A DNA stretch of 64,000 bases. It comes from Azophilus sp026709365. Its GTDB lineage: Bacteria > Pseudomonadota > Gammaproteobacteria > Pseudomonadales > Azotimanducaceae. The notes under the pieces are model-generated. The model had not been told where the DNA came from, ran no database searches, and saw only the letters and a list, made by a program, of their open reading frames with translations. Numbering within the stretch: position 1 is the stretch's first letter; the number at the start of each line of letters is the position of its first letter. Shown here one piece after another: positions 9,345 through 18,051 of this stretch. The position numbers were made by a program, and so were the translations under genes. The DNA lies in contig OZ241345.1 in the NCBI GenBank assembly GCA_965200175.1, positions 3,869,572-3,933,571 on the forward strand. The letters run 5' to 3'.

Positions 9345-9690
9345 CACGCACATCCTGATCTACGCTCTGAAGGGTGAATTGCGGCCGCGGGAGCAGGCCC
9401 TGCTTTCGACGGAGGAGTGGAGCCTATCCGCCATCGTTCCTTGGGAACTCTCGAAACTCGTGCAGCTCGGCCGCATAGCCCTCGATCTCGATGACCGGCA
9501 AGTGGCTCGAGCTCTGAACGGCATCCATCTGTGGCCCATCGACTTCGCCGTGGCGCGCATGTCCACACGCCTCGATTTCGCCGGCGACCCGGCGGACGAA
9601 CTTATCGCAGCAACGAGCGTGGTGCATGAAGTGCCGCTCTTGACCCGGGACCGTGTGATTCGTCGCTCCGCGATGGTGCCGCTGGCTTGA
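9325..9690 (+). CDS. PIN-domain toxin (VapC-like ribonuclease)
   Basis: 121 residues, normal for VapC. Acidic metal-binding residues are in place: D7 in NLDTHILIY, E41 in VPWELSKL, D88/D91 in GDPADELIAA, and D109 in LLTRDRVI. The family cleaves RNA, often tRNA, when not bound by antitoxin. The start is ATG at 9325 or 9331. It forms a complete and probably functional pair with the upstream antitoxin, unlike the other toxin-antitoxin loci in this window, which are broken or orphaned. Confidence 0.82.
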   Translation: MPMLNLDTHILIYALKGELRPREQALLSTEEWSLSAIVPWELSKLVQLGRIALDLDDRQVARALNGIHLWPIDFAVARMSTRLDFAGDPADELIAATSVVHEVPLLTRDRVIRRSAMVPLA

Positions 9691-9712
9691 CGGGTTGACG
9701 CCCTGCCAAGGT

Positions 9713-11371
9713 TCAGTTCGGATAGTAGATGTATTCGTCGTCCGGGGACTCGGGCTGGTTCAGGTGCTTGTCGATCGACACCGGGTTCGAGGCGCGGTGC
9801 GGCCAGCGCGGCGGCGCCTGCTCGGCAAGATGGGCGGCGAGCAGGGCATCGAGCTCATCCACCTTGTCCGGCCGGGATTGGGCCAGGTTGTTGCGCTCCG
9901 TCGGATCGGCGTTCAGGTCGAACAGCCACAGAAACTCATCGTTCGGCCCGCTGCGCTGCAGCTTCCAGCCGCGGTGCAGAACCGCCCGGTAGTTGTCCTG
10001 CGTCCAGAACAGCGTCTCATGGGGGACGTCTTCGGCCTCACCGCGAATGTGGGGCAGCAGATCGACGCCGTCCATGACTCGGTCGTCCGGCATCGGCGCG
10101 CTGGCGGCGGCAGCCGCGGTGGCATAGATGTCAAAGTGGTGTACCGGCTCGGCAAAGGTTTGTTCCGGGGCGATCCGCGCTGGCCAGCGCATCATGAACG
10201 GCACATGGATGCCGCCCTCAAAGAAGGTGATCTTCCAGCCGCGGAACGGGCGGTTCACGTCCGGCAGGCCCAAGTAGCCCGCGCCGCCGTTGTCAGACGT
10301 GAAGATCACCAGCGTGTTGTTCTCAAGGCCGTGCTCCCGAAGGGCGTCCAGCACCCGCCCGACGCTCCGATCCAGCCCGCGAATCATGCCGGCATAGGTG
10401 CGCTCGGTGTGGCTGTCGATGTGCGGATAGGCATCGTAGTCGGCGCGGGTGGATTGCAGCGGCGTATGAATGGCCCAATGGGCAAGATAGAGGAAGAACG
10501 GCCGGTTGCGGTTCGCCTCGATGACCTGCACGGCTTGGTCGGTGTAGTAGTCGGTGACGTGGCCTGCGGGCTCGAACGCCTCGCCGCCGTTGTAGCGCAC
10601 GCCGTAGCCGCCCGTCGTCCACAGAAACCGATCGATCGGATCGAACCCCTGCCTGGCATTCACGGCGTCGGGGTGCTCCTCTGGAAGAAAGAGCACGCCC
10701 TGCATCAGCAGGCTCTCGTCAAAGCCCTGGTCGTAAGCCGCCATGCCGTTGCTTTCGCCAACGTGCCACTTGCCGATGTGGGCCGTGTGGTAGCCGGCGG
10801 CCTTGAGGGTCTCGGCGAGCGTGACCTCGCTCGCCGGCATGCCCATGTCCTCCCACTCGACGGCCTCGAAATTCGGATTGGGGATGTCGGGGCGGCGCGG
10901 CGTATCGTCCGCCGAGCGGGCCAGCCGAAGGAGCGGCGCCATCTGCGCAGGCGTCGGCGTGAACTCAAAGCCGAAGCGCGTCCCGTAGCGGCCGGAAAGG
11001 ATGGCCGCCCGCGACGGCGCGCAGGTTCCATTGGCCGAGTAGCCGGCGGTGAAGTTCACGCCCCCCTGCGCGATGGCGTCGATGTGCGGGGTTTTGACCG
11101 TGCCGCCGCCGGCCCCGCCGCCGTTGGTCGATACGTCATTCCAGCCCATGTCGTCGGCTAGGATCAGCACGATGTTCGGTGGCCGCTCAGACGGCGGCTG
11201 CGCTGGTCGCTCAGGGCCCCGCTGCCAAGCGACTTCCCGATTCGGCCCGATGTCACGGCCCCATTCCACCAGTGCGCCAATGCCCCAAATGGCGATCTCG
11301 GCGCGATAAGTCCAAGCAACGCCGAGCAGCAGCGCCACGCCCAGCAAGACCCTGATGCCCCTGCGGCCCAT
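9713..11371 (-). CDS. sulfatase (arylsulfatase family, type I formylglycine)
   Basis: 552 residues. The N-terminus has one hydrophobic segment (VLLGVALLLGVAWTY), so it is exported or membrane-anchored. The metal-binding motif LILADDMGWND has D73 and D74, and C117 in TCAPSRAAILSGRYG matches C-x-P-S-R, where Cys is converted to formylglycine. Later motifs (HIGKWHVG, FTSDNGG) match the alkaline-phosphatase-like sulfatase fold. It should hydrolyse sulfate esters in the periplasm, perhaps of polysaccharides. A formylglycine-generating enzyme is not visible in the window. The gene stands alone. Confidence 0.88.
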   Translation of the reverse strand: MGRRGIRVLLGVALLLGVAWTYRAEIAIWGIGALVEWGRDIGPNREVAWQRGPERPAQPPSERPPNIVLILADDMGWNDVSTNGGGAGGGTVKTPHIDAIAQGGVNFTAGYSANGTCAPSRAAILSGRYGTRFGFEFTPTPAQMAPLLRLARSADDTPRRPDIPNPNFEAVEWEDMGMPASEVTLAETLKAAGYHTAHIGKWHVGESNGMAAYDQGFDESLLMQGVLFLPEEHPDAVNARQGFDPIDRFLWTTGGYGVRYNGGEAFEPAGHVTDYYTDQAVQVIEANRNRPFFLYLAHWAIHTPLQSTRADYDAYPHIDSHTERTYAGMIRGLDRSVGRVLDALREHGLENNTLVIFTSDNGGAGYLGLPDVNRPFRGWKITFFEGGIHVPFMMRWPARIAPEQTFAEPVHHFDIYATAAAAASAPMPDDRVMDGVDLLPHIRGEAEDVPHETLFWTQDNYRAVLHRGWKLQRSGPNDEFLWLFDLNADPTERNNLAQSRPDKVDELDALLAAHLAEQAPPRWPHRASNPVSIDKHLNQPESPDDEYIYYPN

Positions 11372-11462
11372 GGTGGTTCCCTCCGCTTTATTCGCTGTCC
11401 GCCGTCATTCAGGCGCAGACCCCCTCGCCGTCCCCATTGTAGAGCGTGGCGCGGTGTGTGGG

Positions 11463-11561
11463 GGCTCAGAAACATCTCGGAACCTGACCCATGCGACGAG
11501 CGCGCGGAGTTTCGCGCAGCGAAACTCCAACCGCCTCTCGCCCCGTGGGCGAGAGGCGCGG
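11463..11561. repeat. two-hairpin dispersed repeat, full copy
   Basis: Read leftward it has a variable hairpin (CGCCTCTCGCC stem), the constant hairpin with arms GGAGTTTCGC / GCGAAACTCC (11506-11528), then a conserved tail GCGC-CTCGTCGC ... GGTTCCGAGATGTTTCTGAG. The copies at 24551 and 55908 have the same order. It is intergenic, between the sulfatase and the zeta-like kinase. Confidence 0.75.
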
Positions 11562-11636
11562 TGGTTCGACGCACGGAAACCAGTGTATCTTCGCCACGGG
11601 TTAGTGTGAGCGCAATTCTCCTTGAGGGCTGATGCG

Positions 11637-12308
11637 ATGGCCGATCAACTGGATTCACGACCTGTCTTCATCATCGTGATGGGATGCAACGGGGCGGGAA
11701 AGAGCGCTTGGAAACGGGGAAACTACGACCGATTGCCCGACCGCTTCTTCGATCAGGACTCGATCGCTGGCGGGATCGGCGACTGGAACAGCGAGGAGGC
11801 CCGCGAGCGTACCAAGATAATTTTCGAGGCGGAAGTCGCTGAGGCGATCAGGTATCGGCTGAGTTTCGGTGTTGAAAGCACCTTCTCCGGCAGGCCGGGG
11901 CCGGCAATGGTCGAGCGCGTTCGGCGAGCCGGCTACCGAGTGGAGGGAATCTACCTCGGCACCGAGTCGCCAGCCATCAACGTCGCGAGAATAGAAAAGC
12001 GAGTCTTGGAAAACACGGGGCACCGGGTTGATCCCGAGAGGGTGCCGGAACGGTACAGATGGTCACTATCCAACCTTCGGCGATGGGTCGCCGAATTCGA
12101 CCAACTAGAGCTCTTGGACAACTCGCGAGACGATGTTCTGGGAATCCCCGACCCCACGGAACTCTGCTGCCTCGAAAAAGGCAGGTCCGTGTCCAGAGTC
12201 GAGGCCGAAGACATGCCTGCGTGGTGTGCGGACTTGCTCTTCAAGGTCGAGCGGTCCCTCGCCGAGAGGCGTCTGCTTAGCGAGAGGCGGCAAACCGCCA
12301 ACGAGTGA
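11637..12308 (+). CDS. zeta toxin-like P-loop kinase
   Basis: 223 residues from ATG at 11637, which has GAGG 9 bases upstream; a TTG at 11622 is less likely. Walker A GCNGAGKS is at residues 16-23. The segments RFFDQDSIAGGI and SFGVESTFSGRPGPAMVERV resemble the substrate loop of zeta/AAA_33 kinases. Known zeta toxins phosphorylate UDP-GlcNAc precursors, but many solitary homologues have unknown targets. No epsilon-type antitoxin is adjacent, so it may be a solo kinase rather than a toxin. Confidence 0.72.
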   Translation: MADQLDSRPVFIIVMGCNGAGKSAWKRGNYDRLPDRFFDQDSIAGGIGDWNSEEARERTKIIFEAEVAEAIRYRLSFGVESTFSGRPGPAMVERVRRAGYRVEGIYLGTESPAINVARIEKRVLENTGHRVDPERVPERYRWSLSNLRRWVAEFDQLELLDNSRDDVLGIPDPTELCCLEKGRSVSRVEAEDMPAWCADLLFKVERSLAERRLLSERRQTANE

Positions 12309-12326
12309 AAACGCCCGTCCAGGCAG

Positions 12327-12755
12327 TCACTCCCTCGTCAAGAGAGCGATCTTCTGAATCAACGGCAGGCGCACCGCATTGACGTCGCTCAAGGGCGCTG
12401 CCCGGTACTGGCCAACCTCGTCCGCCGTGTAGGGCCGGAAGTCCTGGGGCAGTTGCGCGGCGCTGATTTCGAGAAGCATCCAGTTGAGCAGCTCGGCAAG
12501 GGCCGCATCGCCGAGGGCGGCGTTGGCCGAACCCGGCACCTGCACCAGAAACGCCCGGCCGCCCGGCACTTTGAGGAAGTTGCCTACGAAGTTCCGCATT
12601 TGCGGAATGTCGCCCACGCCGGAACCGTCCGGCAGGTGGCAGCCCTGGCAGTTCAGCATGTAGTTGACGCGCGCCCGGTCGGCATTGACCTCGGCGCCGT
12701 CCGCGGCAGCGGATGCGGTGGCCAACGCCAGCCCGAAAAGCGCCCAAGTCCTCAC
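12327..12755 (-). CDS. small monohaem c-type cytochrome of the amine dehydrogenase cluster
   Basis: 142 residues with a cleavable signal peptide (MRTWALFGLALATASAAADG). A single haem site CQGCH sits at about residues 36-40 in MLNCQGCHLPDG. It is the last gene of the leftward block heavy chain-E-D-light chain-cytochrome, so it is the likely electron acceptor or carrier for the TTQ enzyme in the periplasm. Its position after the light chain is where mau clusters carry amicyanin; a cytochrome there instead agrees with the aromatic-amine type. Confidence 0.78.
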   Translation of the reverse strand: MRTWALFGLALATASAAADGAEVNADRARVNYMLNCQGCHLPDGSGVGDIPQMRNFVGNFLKVPGGRAFLVQVPGSANAALGDAALAELLNWMLLEISAAQLPQDFRPYTADEVGQYRAAPLSDVNAVRLPLIQKIALLTRE

Positions 12756-12797
12756 GGCAGCTTTTTTTCCACGCCTTCGGTCCGATGCATCGCCCGG

Positions 12798-13340
12798 TTA
12801 GTCCATGCCTTGGGCGATGATGACGGCCGTGGAGCAGTGGTACACCGCCGACTGGGTGCCCAAGCACCAGTTGATGTCGTTGTTCTTCTGCGGCACATAC
12901 ATGGGCAGGTCGCCTTCGTTGCGGTTGCACAGGCACTGCCCGCAGCCTGTTCTGCCGCAGCAGTCGTTGTAGGAGATGACGTAGCTCTTGCCGTCCGCCG
13001 GGTTGCGGCAGGTGCCAATCCATGTGATCGGCGACATTTCCGTGCCCGGCGGACAGGCGTTCTCGCTGCCGCCGCAGCAACTGCACAGGAAGCCGTCGAT
13101 GGCGCAGTAGCGCCAGTAGCCGCAGGATTCGGGATCGCCCTCCTCCGGCACGCCAGTGGCGGCCGGCACCCCGCTCGCGGCCTGCGCCCGGGCGACGGGC
13201 AGCAGGGGCAGCACGGCGCCGCCCACCAAGGCGCCGCCCAAGGCTTTTAGCCAGCCCCGGCGACTGCTGCCCCGGGCAATGCCTCGAGCGCGGCGCTCGG
13301 TCCAATGGTCGATGGCGTCGGTGATTCGACTGAGGTTCAT
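12798..13340 (-). CDS. aauA: aromatic amine (aralkylamine) dehydrogenase light chain, TTQ subunit
   Basis: 180 residues. The N-terminal Tat-type signal contains SSRRGWLKALGG. The mature part has the Cys-rich TTQ fold, with CAIDGFLCSCCGG and ISYNDCCGRTGCGQC. Aligned to methylamine dehydrogenase with an offset of 50, W107 (SPITWIGTC) and W158 (NDINWCLG) are the tryptophans that form the cofactor, and D82 and D126 match the two catalytic aspartates. The DGFLCSCCGG and SPITWIGTC segments resemble the aromatic amine dehydrogenase light chain as I recall it more than methylamine dehydrogenase. It overlaps the D gene by 4 bp. Methylamine dehydrogenase remains possible. Confidence 0.8.
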   Translation of the reverse strand: MNLSRITDAIDHWTERRARGIARGSSRRGWLKALGGALVGGAVLPLLPVARAQAASGVPAATGVPEEGDPESCGYWRYCAIDGFLCSCCGGSENACPPGTEMSPITWIGTCRNPADGKSYVISYNDCCGRTGCGQCLCNRNEGDLPMYVPQKNNDINWCLGTQSAVYHCSTAVIIAQGMD

Positions 13341-13972
13341 GTGTGCGTCCCTCCCGCCGGAACTTCGGCTTCGTAGTGCTGCATGTAGTGCTGAATCGAT
13401 GGCGCCTGCCGCTCCTTGGCTTCAAACAGGCTCTCCAAGTGTTCGCGGGAGTTGACCAAGCCTAGGGAGGCGATGCGTCCCCGCTCATCAATCAACACCG
13501 CATAAGGCAGCTTCCCGACGCCGTAGGATCGGCCGAGGCTCTCCGACAGGACATAGGGAAACTCGCCGATGCCCTGCTCGGCCACGTAGGCCTGGTGCTC
13601 AGCGGCGCTGCCGCCATCGCTGGCCAGCACGATGTCCACCCAGGATTCCGACTTGGCCACCGAGCGCAGCACCGGCAACAGGGTCTTGCACACCGGGCAG
13701 TCGGGGGCCAGAAAGAAGATCAGCGTGGCGCGCGGCCAGACGCCGGACTCCGGTTCACCGCCCAAGGCCAGTGCGGCACCGTTCAAGGCCTCGGCGGTGA
13801 TCTCCGGGGCCGGATCGCCCGGTTTCAGCACCTCGTTGACCATCAACGCGCCCGCCGGCGCGATTCGTGCAAACAAGGTCCCCACTTGGCGGGCCAGCGC
13901 ATAGACCAGGACCGCCAGCAGAATCAGGCCTGCCCAGAGGGCCAGGTTGGAGGCGATGAGGAGCTCATCCAT
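13337..13972 (-). CDS. aauD: amine dehydrogenase maturation protein, MauD/AauD-like thioredoxin
   Basis: 211 residues with one N-terminal membrane helix (LALWAGLILLAVLVYALA) and a periplasmic thioredoxin fold whose active site CPVC lies in FFLAPDCPVCKTLLP. In mau clusters MauD is required to form the many disulfides of the light chain. Gene order E-D-A, with overlaps of 8 bp to E and 4 bp to A, supports the same role and co-translation. Confidence 0.85.
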   Translation of the reverse strand: MDELLIASNLALWAGLILLAVLVYALARQVGTLFARIAPAGALMVNEVLKPGDPAPEITAEALNGAALALGGEPESGVWPRATLIFFLAPDCPVCKTLLPVLRSVAKSESWVDIVLASDGGSAAEHQAYVAEQGIGEFPYVLSESLGRSYGVGKLPYAVLIDERGRIASLGLVNSREHLESLFEAKERQAPSIQHYMQHYEAEVPAGGTHT

Positions 13973-14504
13973 GAGCGGCTCCCAACTCCGGCGCGCGCCC
14001 TTGGTTGGCGAGCAGCTGATTGCCCACTGCGTAGGCCAGCCAAAGCACGGCGGTCATCAAGGTGGCCAGGATGCCGCCCGCCCAGCCAGTGGCGGCGGAC
14101 GGAGCCGCCAACCAAGGCGCGCAAGCCAGCAGCGCCAGCAGGCCATTGCGCAGCAGCAGCCACCCGGAAAGCGGCGTCGCCTCGCCGCCGCAGCCGCAGT
14201 CCATAGACGCCCTGCCTCGGCCATAGAGGTTGAGGGCGATCGCGGCGCCGTACAGCAGCAGCAGGCCGGCGGCTAGGGCCGCGCCCAGCCAACGCCATGC
14301 CGGCACGACCAGCATCAAGCAAACCGCCCATTCCAAAGCCACGACCACCGATGCGGCGACGGGCACCAGTGGCCGCGGCATGATCCGGTATTGATCCAGA
14401 ATGCCGCGAAACTCCAGGTGGTTTTTGACTTTGTGGACTGCGGCCACAGCGAAGACGCCCGCCAGACCCCAGCTCGCCGCATCGGCCAACACGACAGGCA
14501 GCAT
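13965..14504 (-). CDS. aauE: amine dehydrogenase maturation protein, MauE/AauE-like membrane protein
   Basis: 179 residues with four or five hydrophobic segments. The AVHKVKNHLEFRGILDQYRI region and the later MDCGCGG are typical of MauE/DoxX-like proteins, which work with MauD in disulfide processing of the TTQ light chain. It overlaps D by 8 bp and follows the heavy-chain gene by 7 bp. Confidence 0.8.
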   Translation of the reverse strand: MLPVVLADAASWGLAGVFAVAAVHKVKNHLEFRGILDQYRIMPRPLVPVAASVVVALEWAVCLMLVVPAWRWLGAALAAGLLLLYGAAIALNLYGRGRASMDCGCGGEATPLSGWLLLRNGLLALLACAPWLAAPSAATGWAGGILATLMTAVLWLAYAVGNQLLANQGRAPELGAAHG

Positions 14505-14511
14505 GGCGAAC

Positions 14512-15678
14512 CTAGCGCACCCCGCGCACGATGAAAGGGGTTTGGGTGGAGACGGCGAGCGTCTTGTCCAGCTCCCCGGTGGCGGTGCTGTAGGTCTCCA
14601 GTTGGAGTTCGCCGTTGGTCACCACCAGCAGGGGCTGCTCGGCGTTGGAGACCCCTACCGAAATCCCCCAGTTGGGCAGGGGGATGCGCATGATTCGCTC
14701 TTTTGCAGCCGCATTGAAGACCCAAACCTCGCCGCCGCCGTCCTTGTGGCTGCCATCGGCGCCGTTGGGGTTCATCAGCACGTAGAGGCGGCCAAGATGG
14801 TCGGCGGCAACCAGCTGCCAGCCGCCGGGACGCCAGCCCGCAGCCTTTTCCTCGGCGCTGGCCAAAGGCCAGCGCTCGCCTGGAACGGCCGCATCGCCGC
14901 TTACGTCAACGGGCAGGACATCGCCCTTGAAGGTCGGAAAGTAGGCCACGCCGCCGGTGATGCCGGCCTTCTCGAACATGGGGTCTGATTCGTCGGCGAA
15001 GGCCGCGGCGCTGCGCACCGAAGCGGCGCTCGCTCCGCCATCGCTCAAGGTGGTGGTCAGGAAGGCCCCGTCGCTGCACAGCGACGTGACCCCCGAATTG
15101 CCCGTGGGAATCGCCAGGGAGCAGCCCGCGATGCCATGCTCGGCAACGAACTCGCGCTTCTCCAAATCGACCACGGTGAGGGACTGGCCGGGCGTGAAGT
15201 TGTACACCACCAGCAGCTCGCCCCCGGCCACCAGCGCGGTTGCCAAGCGCTCCGGCATCGAGGACAGCTTGCGCGGCGGGATGATGATCTCGCCGCTGAC
15301 CGCCAGGTTCTCCGCGTCATAGATGGTGACCACGTCGGTGCGCTCGCCGCCCCGCCCGCCTCGGGAGAAGAAGGACTCGATCACGTAGTGCTCGCCGCGG
15401 GCCGCGCTTTGCTCGTAGTGGGCGATGAAATCGGCCGACAGCAGCCCCCGCACCTGGCCTCCCACCGTGTCGGCTTGCGGATCGACGAACAGGTAGCGGC
15501 CCTCGCGCATGTGGAAGAAGGCCGCATCGTGCACCACCAGCCAGTGGTCCGGATAGGCCGGCGGCAAGCTGAAGTTGACGTTCGTCGGTTCCGCCGCAAA
15601 CTCAGCGGCTGCCGCGCTCATCGCCAGCCCGGCAGCCACGCCGCCCAGCCAAGTGCCTTTAATCAGCCAATCCTTCAT
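14512..15678 (-). CDS. aauB: aromatic amine dehydrogenase heavy chain (MauB/AauB-like)
   Basis: 388 residues from ATG at 15678, chosen because AGAGGG lies 8 bases upstream; an earlier ATG at 15726 is less likely. A signal peptide (WLIKGTWLGGVAAGLAMSAAAA) precedes a beta-propeller with repeated blade signatures such as DHWLVVHDAAFFHMREGR, YLFVDPQ and VWVFNAAAKERIMRI. The heavy chain is structural; the TTQ cofactor is in the light chain. First gene of a tight cluster that lacks mauF, mauG, mauM and mauN homologues nearby. Confidence 0.82.
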   Translation of the reverse strand: MKDWLIKGTWLGGVAAGLAMSAAAAEFAAEPTNVNFSLPPAYPDHWLVVHDAAFFHMREGRYLFVDPQADTVGGQVRGLLSADFIAHYEQSAARGEHYVIESFFSRGGRGGERTDVVTIYDAENLAVSGEIIIPPRKLSSMPERLATALVAGGELLVVYNFTPGQSLTVVDLEKREFVAEHGIAGCSLAIPTGNSGVTSLCSDGAFLTTTLSDGGASAASVRSAAAFADESDPMFEKAGITGGVAYFPTFKGDVLPVDVSGDAAVPGERWPLASAEEKAAGWRPGGWQLVAADHLGRLYVLMNPNGADGSHKDGGGEVWVFNAAAKERIMRIPLPNWGISVGVSNAEQPLLVVTNGELQLETYSTATGELDKTLAVSTQTPFIVRGVR

Positions 15679-15722
15679 GCGAGGTGCCCTCTTGCTTCCA
15701 TCACGTTCCTTTCCCGTTCCTT

Positions 15723-16958
15723 TCAATATCCTGGGGACTCATTGACGCGCTTGGCCCTGCCCAAGCCGGGCTTGCTTGAGCAAGCCTTGGCGATGTCCTG
15801 GGTCCATGCGGAGATGCAGGGTATCCGGTCTCGGTCGCAGCGGTCCGCGTACCGGCCCGCAATCTCGGTGACCTCCCGCAGCAGGCCCTCGCGCAGGGTA
15901 GTGGGCTCAAGCCCCAAGCCCAACAGGCCGTTGTTGGCGGCCTCCAGATCGTTGGCATCGGCCTCCCGGCGCGGGTTGGGCACGTGCTCGATGCGGGCGC
16001 CGGTCAGGTTGGACACCAGCCTGGCCAAGTCGATCAGCCGATGGGTCTCCGTCAGCTGGTTGAGGATCTTCACCCGCTCCCCCGGCGCCGGCGGGTTGGC
16101 GATCGCCAGTTCGATGCAGCGCACGGTGTCCTGAATGTGGATGAAGGCCCGGGTTTGCCCGCCGCTGCCATGCACAGTGAGCGGGTAGTCGATGGCGGCC
16201 TGCATGAGGAAGCGGTTGAGCACCGTGCCGTAGTCGCCGTCGTAGTCGAAGCGGTTGATCAGCCGCTCGTCCAGCCGCGTCTCCCGGGTCTGCGTGCCCC
16301 AGACGATGCCTTGGTGCAGGTCGGTGATGCGCACCTCGTCGTTCTTGTTGTAGAAGGCGAAGAACAATTGGTCCTGCGTCTTGGTGACGTGGTAGATGCT
16401 GCCGGGATTGGGCGGATAGAGGATTTCCTGCTCCACCTCGGCGCCGTCCTCGGCGGTCATCTTGACGCGCAGGTACCCCTCCGGCAGCTTCACGCCCACC
16501 GACGAGTAGCCGTACACGCCCATGGTGCCAAGATGCACCAAGTGAACGTCCTGGCCGCTCTCGACGATGGCGGACAGCAAGTTGTTGGTGGCGCTCAGGT
16601 TGTTGGCCACCGTGTAGCGCTTGTGCCAGGCCGACTTCATCGAGTAAGGCGCCGCCCGCTGCTCGGCAAAGTGAACGATGCTGTCCGGGCGCACCTCGTT
16701 GATGAGCTGCACGAGGCGGTCGTACTGCTCCGCCACGTCCAGCCGCTCGAAGGCAACCGACTTGCCCGTGACCTGGCGCCAAGCCGCCAGACGGACGCTT
16801 AGGGGTTGAATGGGGGTGAGGCTGCGCACCTCCAGCTCGTTGTCGATGTTGCGCCGGGAGAAGTTGTCAACGATGGTGACCTCATGGCCGCGGGTCGATA
16901 GGTGCAGGGCGCTCGGCCAACCGCAGAAGCCGTCGCCGCCGAGAACAATGACCCTCAT
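15723..16958 (-). CDS. sqdB: SQD1/SqdB-like NAD-dependent epimerase (UDP-sulfoquinovose synthase type)
   Basis: 411 residues from ATG at 16958 (MRVIVLGGDGFCGWPSALHL), which overlaps the glycosyltransferase stop as ATGA. The Rossmann motif GGDGFCGW is the form seen in SQD1. Catalytic Thr in HLGTMGVYG and the Tyr/Lys of GSIYHVTKTQD are present. SQD1 makes UDP-sulfoquinovose from UDP-glucose and sulfite for sulfolipid synthesis. The adjacent GT4 enzyme fits the next step. A different C4- or C5-modified nucleotide sugar cannot be excluded. Confidence 0.8.
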   Translation of the reverse strand: MRVIVLGGDGFCGWPSALHLSTRGHEVTIVDNFSRRNIDNELEVRSLTPIQPLSVRLAAWRQVTGKSVAFERLDVAEQYDRLVQLINEVRPDSIVHFAEQRAAPYSMKSAWHKRYTVANNLSATNNLLSAIVESGQDVHLVHLGTMGVYGYSSVGVKLPEGYLRVKMTAEDGAEVEQEILYPPNPGSIYHVTKTQDQLFFAFYNKNDEVRITDLHQGIVWGTQTRETRLDERLINRFDYDGDYGTVLNRFLMQAAIDYPLTVHGSGGQTRAFIHIQDTVRCIELAIANPPAPGERVKILNQLTETHRLIDLARLVSNLTGARIEHVPNPRREADANDLEAANNGLLGLGLEPTTLREGLLREVTEIAGRYADRCDRDRIPCISAWTQDIAKACSSKPGLGRAKRVNESPGY

Positions 16959-18004
16959 GCCGTCTCTTCCTCCTCTTCCTGCGCCGCTGTCATGGCGCAA
17001 GCTCTTGATTCTAACGCAACCAGATTGTTCAGAAACTGGCGGGCGGACAGATCCCAATCGAAATTCGCCGCATGCGCCAGGCAGGCCTGCGTCGGAACGT
17101 TCAGCGCGCCGTCGATGGCGGCGCCCAGGCTCTCGTGCAGAACGCCGGCGCCGCTGGCGCCGATGACGTCGTTGGGCCCGGGCACTGGATAGGCGGCCAC
17201 CGGGACGCCGCAGGCCAGCGCTTCCAGCATCACCAAGCCCAGCGTGTCGGTTTTGGAGGGAAACACGAACACGTCGGCGGCGCAGTAGTGCGCCGCCAGC
17301 GCCTCGCCCATCAGCGGGCCGAGAAAAACCGCCTCCGGGAAGCGGCGCTCCAAGGCGGCCCGCGCCGGGCCGTCGCCCACCAGCACCTTGGTGCCGGGCC
17401 GGTCAATGCCCAGAAAGGCTTCAATGTTCTTTTCCACGGCCAGCCGCCCAACGTACATGAGTATCGGGCCGGGCAGCTTCAGGTCGGCAGGCGCAACGGG
17501 CCGAAACAGGGCCCTGTCCACCCCCCGAATCCAGCGCACCACCGACGGGATGCCGTGCTCGCGAAGCAGCCCATCCAAGGTGGAGGTGGAGCACATGGTG
17601 TGTGCGGCAGCATTGTGGAAGCGCCGCAGCAGCGCGTAGGACCAGCGTTCCGGAAACCCGGCGCGCAGCTTGAGGTAGAGCGGAAACAGGGTGTGGAAGG
17701 AGGTGGTGAAGCGCAGATTGCGGCGTCGGAGCCAATGGCGCGCGCACCAGCCAAGCGGCCCCTCGGTGGCGATGTGCGCGGCGTCCGGCGCAAAGTCTTC
17801 GATCAGGCGCCCAACCACGCTCGGCCGCGTCAGCGCCAGCCTGATCTCCGGGTAGGTCGGGCAGGGGACGGTGCGGAATCGGTCCGGGCCTAGCACCTGC
17901 ACCTCGTGGCCCATGCCTGCCAGCCGCTCGCGGGTGGCGGACAGCGCCCGCACGACGCCGTTCAGTTGCGGCAGCCAAGCGTCGCTGACGATCAGAATGC
18001 GCAT
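16955..18004 (-). CDS. GT4-family glycosyltransferase, SqdX/SQD2-like
   Basis: 349 residues with the GT-B fold: N-terminal MRILIVSDAWLPQLNGVVRA, mid-region YVGRLAVEKNIEAFLG, and the donor-binding E-x7-E region in DTLGLVMLEALACGVPVAA. This is the form seen in SQD2/SqdX, which moves sulfoquinovose to diacylglycerol, and in related mannosyltransferases. Linkage by ATGA overlap to the SQD1-like gene supports a sulfolipid role. The Glu-rich C-terminus (QEEEEE) is unusual. Confidence 0.72.
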   Translation of the reverse strand: MRILIVSDAWLPQLNGVVRALSATRERLAGMGHEVQVLGPDRFRTVPCPTYPEIRLALTRPSVVGRLIEDFAPDAAHIATEGPLGWCARHWLRRRNLRFTTSFHTLFPLYLKLRAGFPERWSYALLRRFHNAAAHTMCSTSTLDGLLREHGIPSVVRWIRGVDRALFRPVAPADLKLPGPILMYVGRLAVEKNIEAFLGIDRPGTKVLVGDGPARAALERRFPEAVFLGPLMGEALAAHYCAADVFVFPSKTDTLGLVMLEALACGVPVAAYPVPGPNDVIGASGAGVLHESLGAAIDGALNVPTQACLAHAANFDWDLSARQFLNNLVALESRACAMTAAQEEEEETA

Positions 18005-18051
18005 TCAAGGCACTTCGCGCTGTGGATGCTATCCGGCTCTAGTGAATCGAC

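Noticed and set aside
11637..12308. Complete epsilon-zeta toxin-antitoxin system
   Set aside because: No epsilon-type antitoxin gene lies on either side.
12277..13425. 382-codon minus-strand frame over the light chain and cytochrome genes
   Set aside because: Shadow frame; the two real genes in other frames have signal peptides and cofactor motifs.
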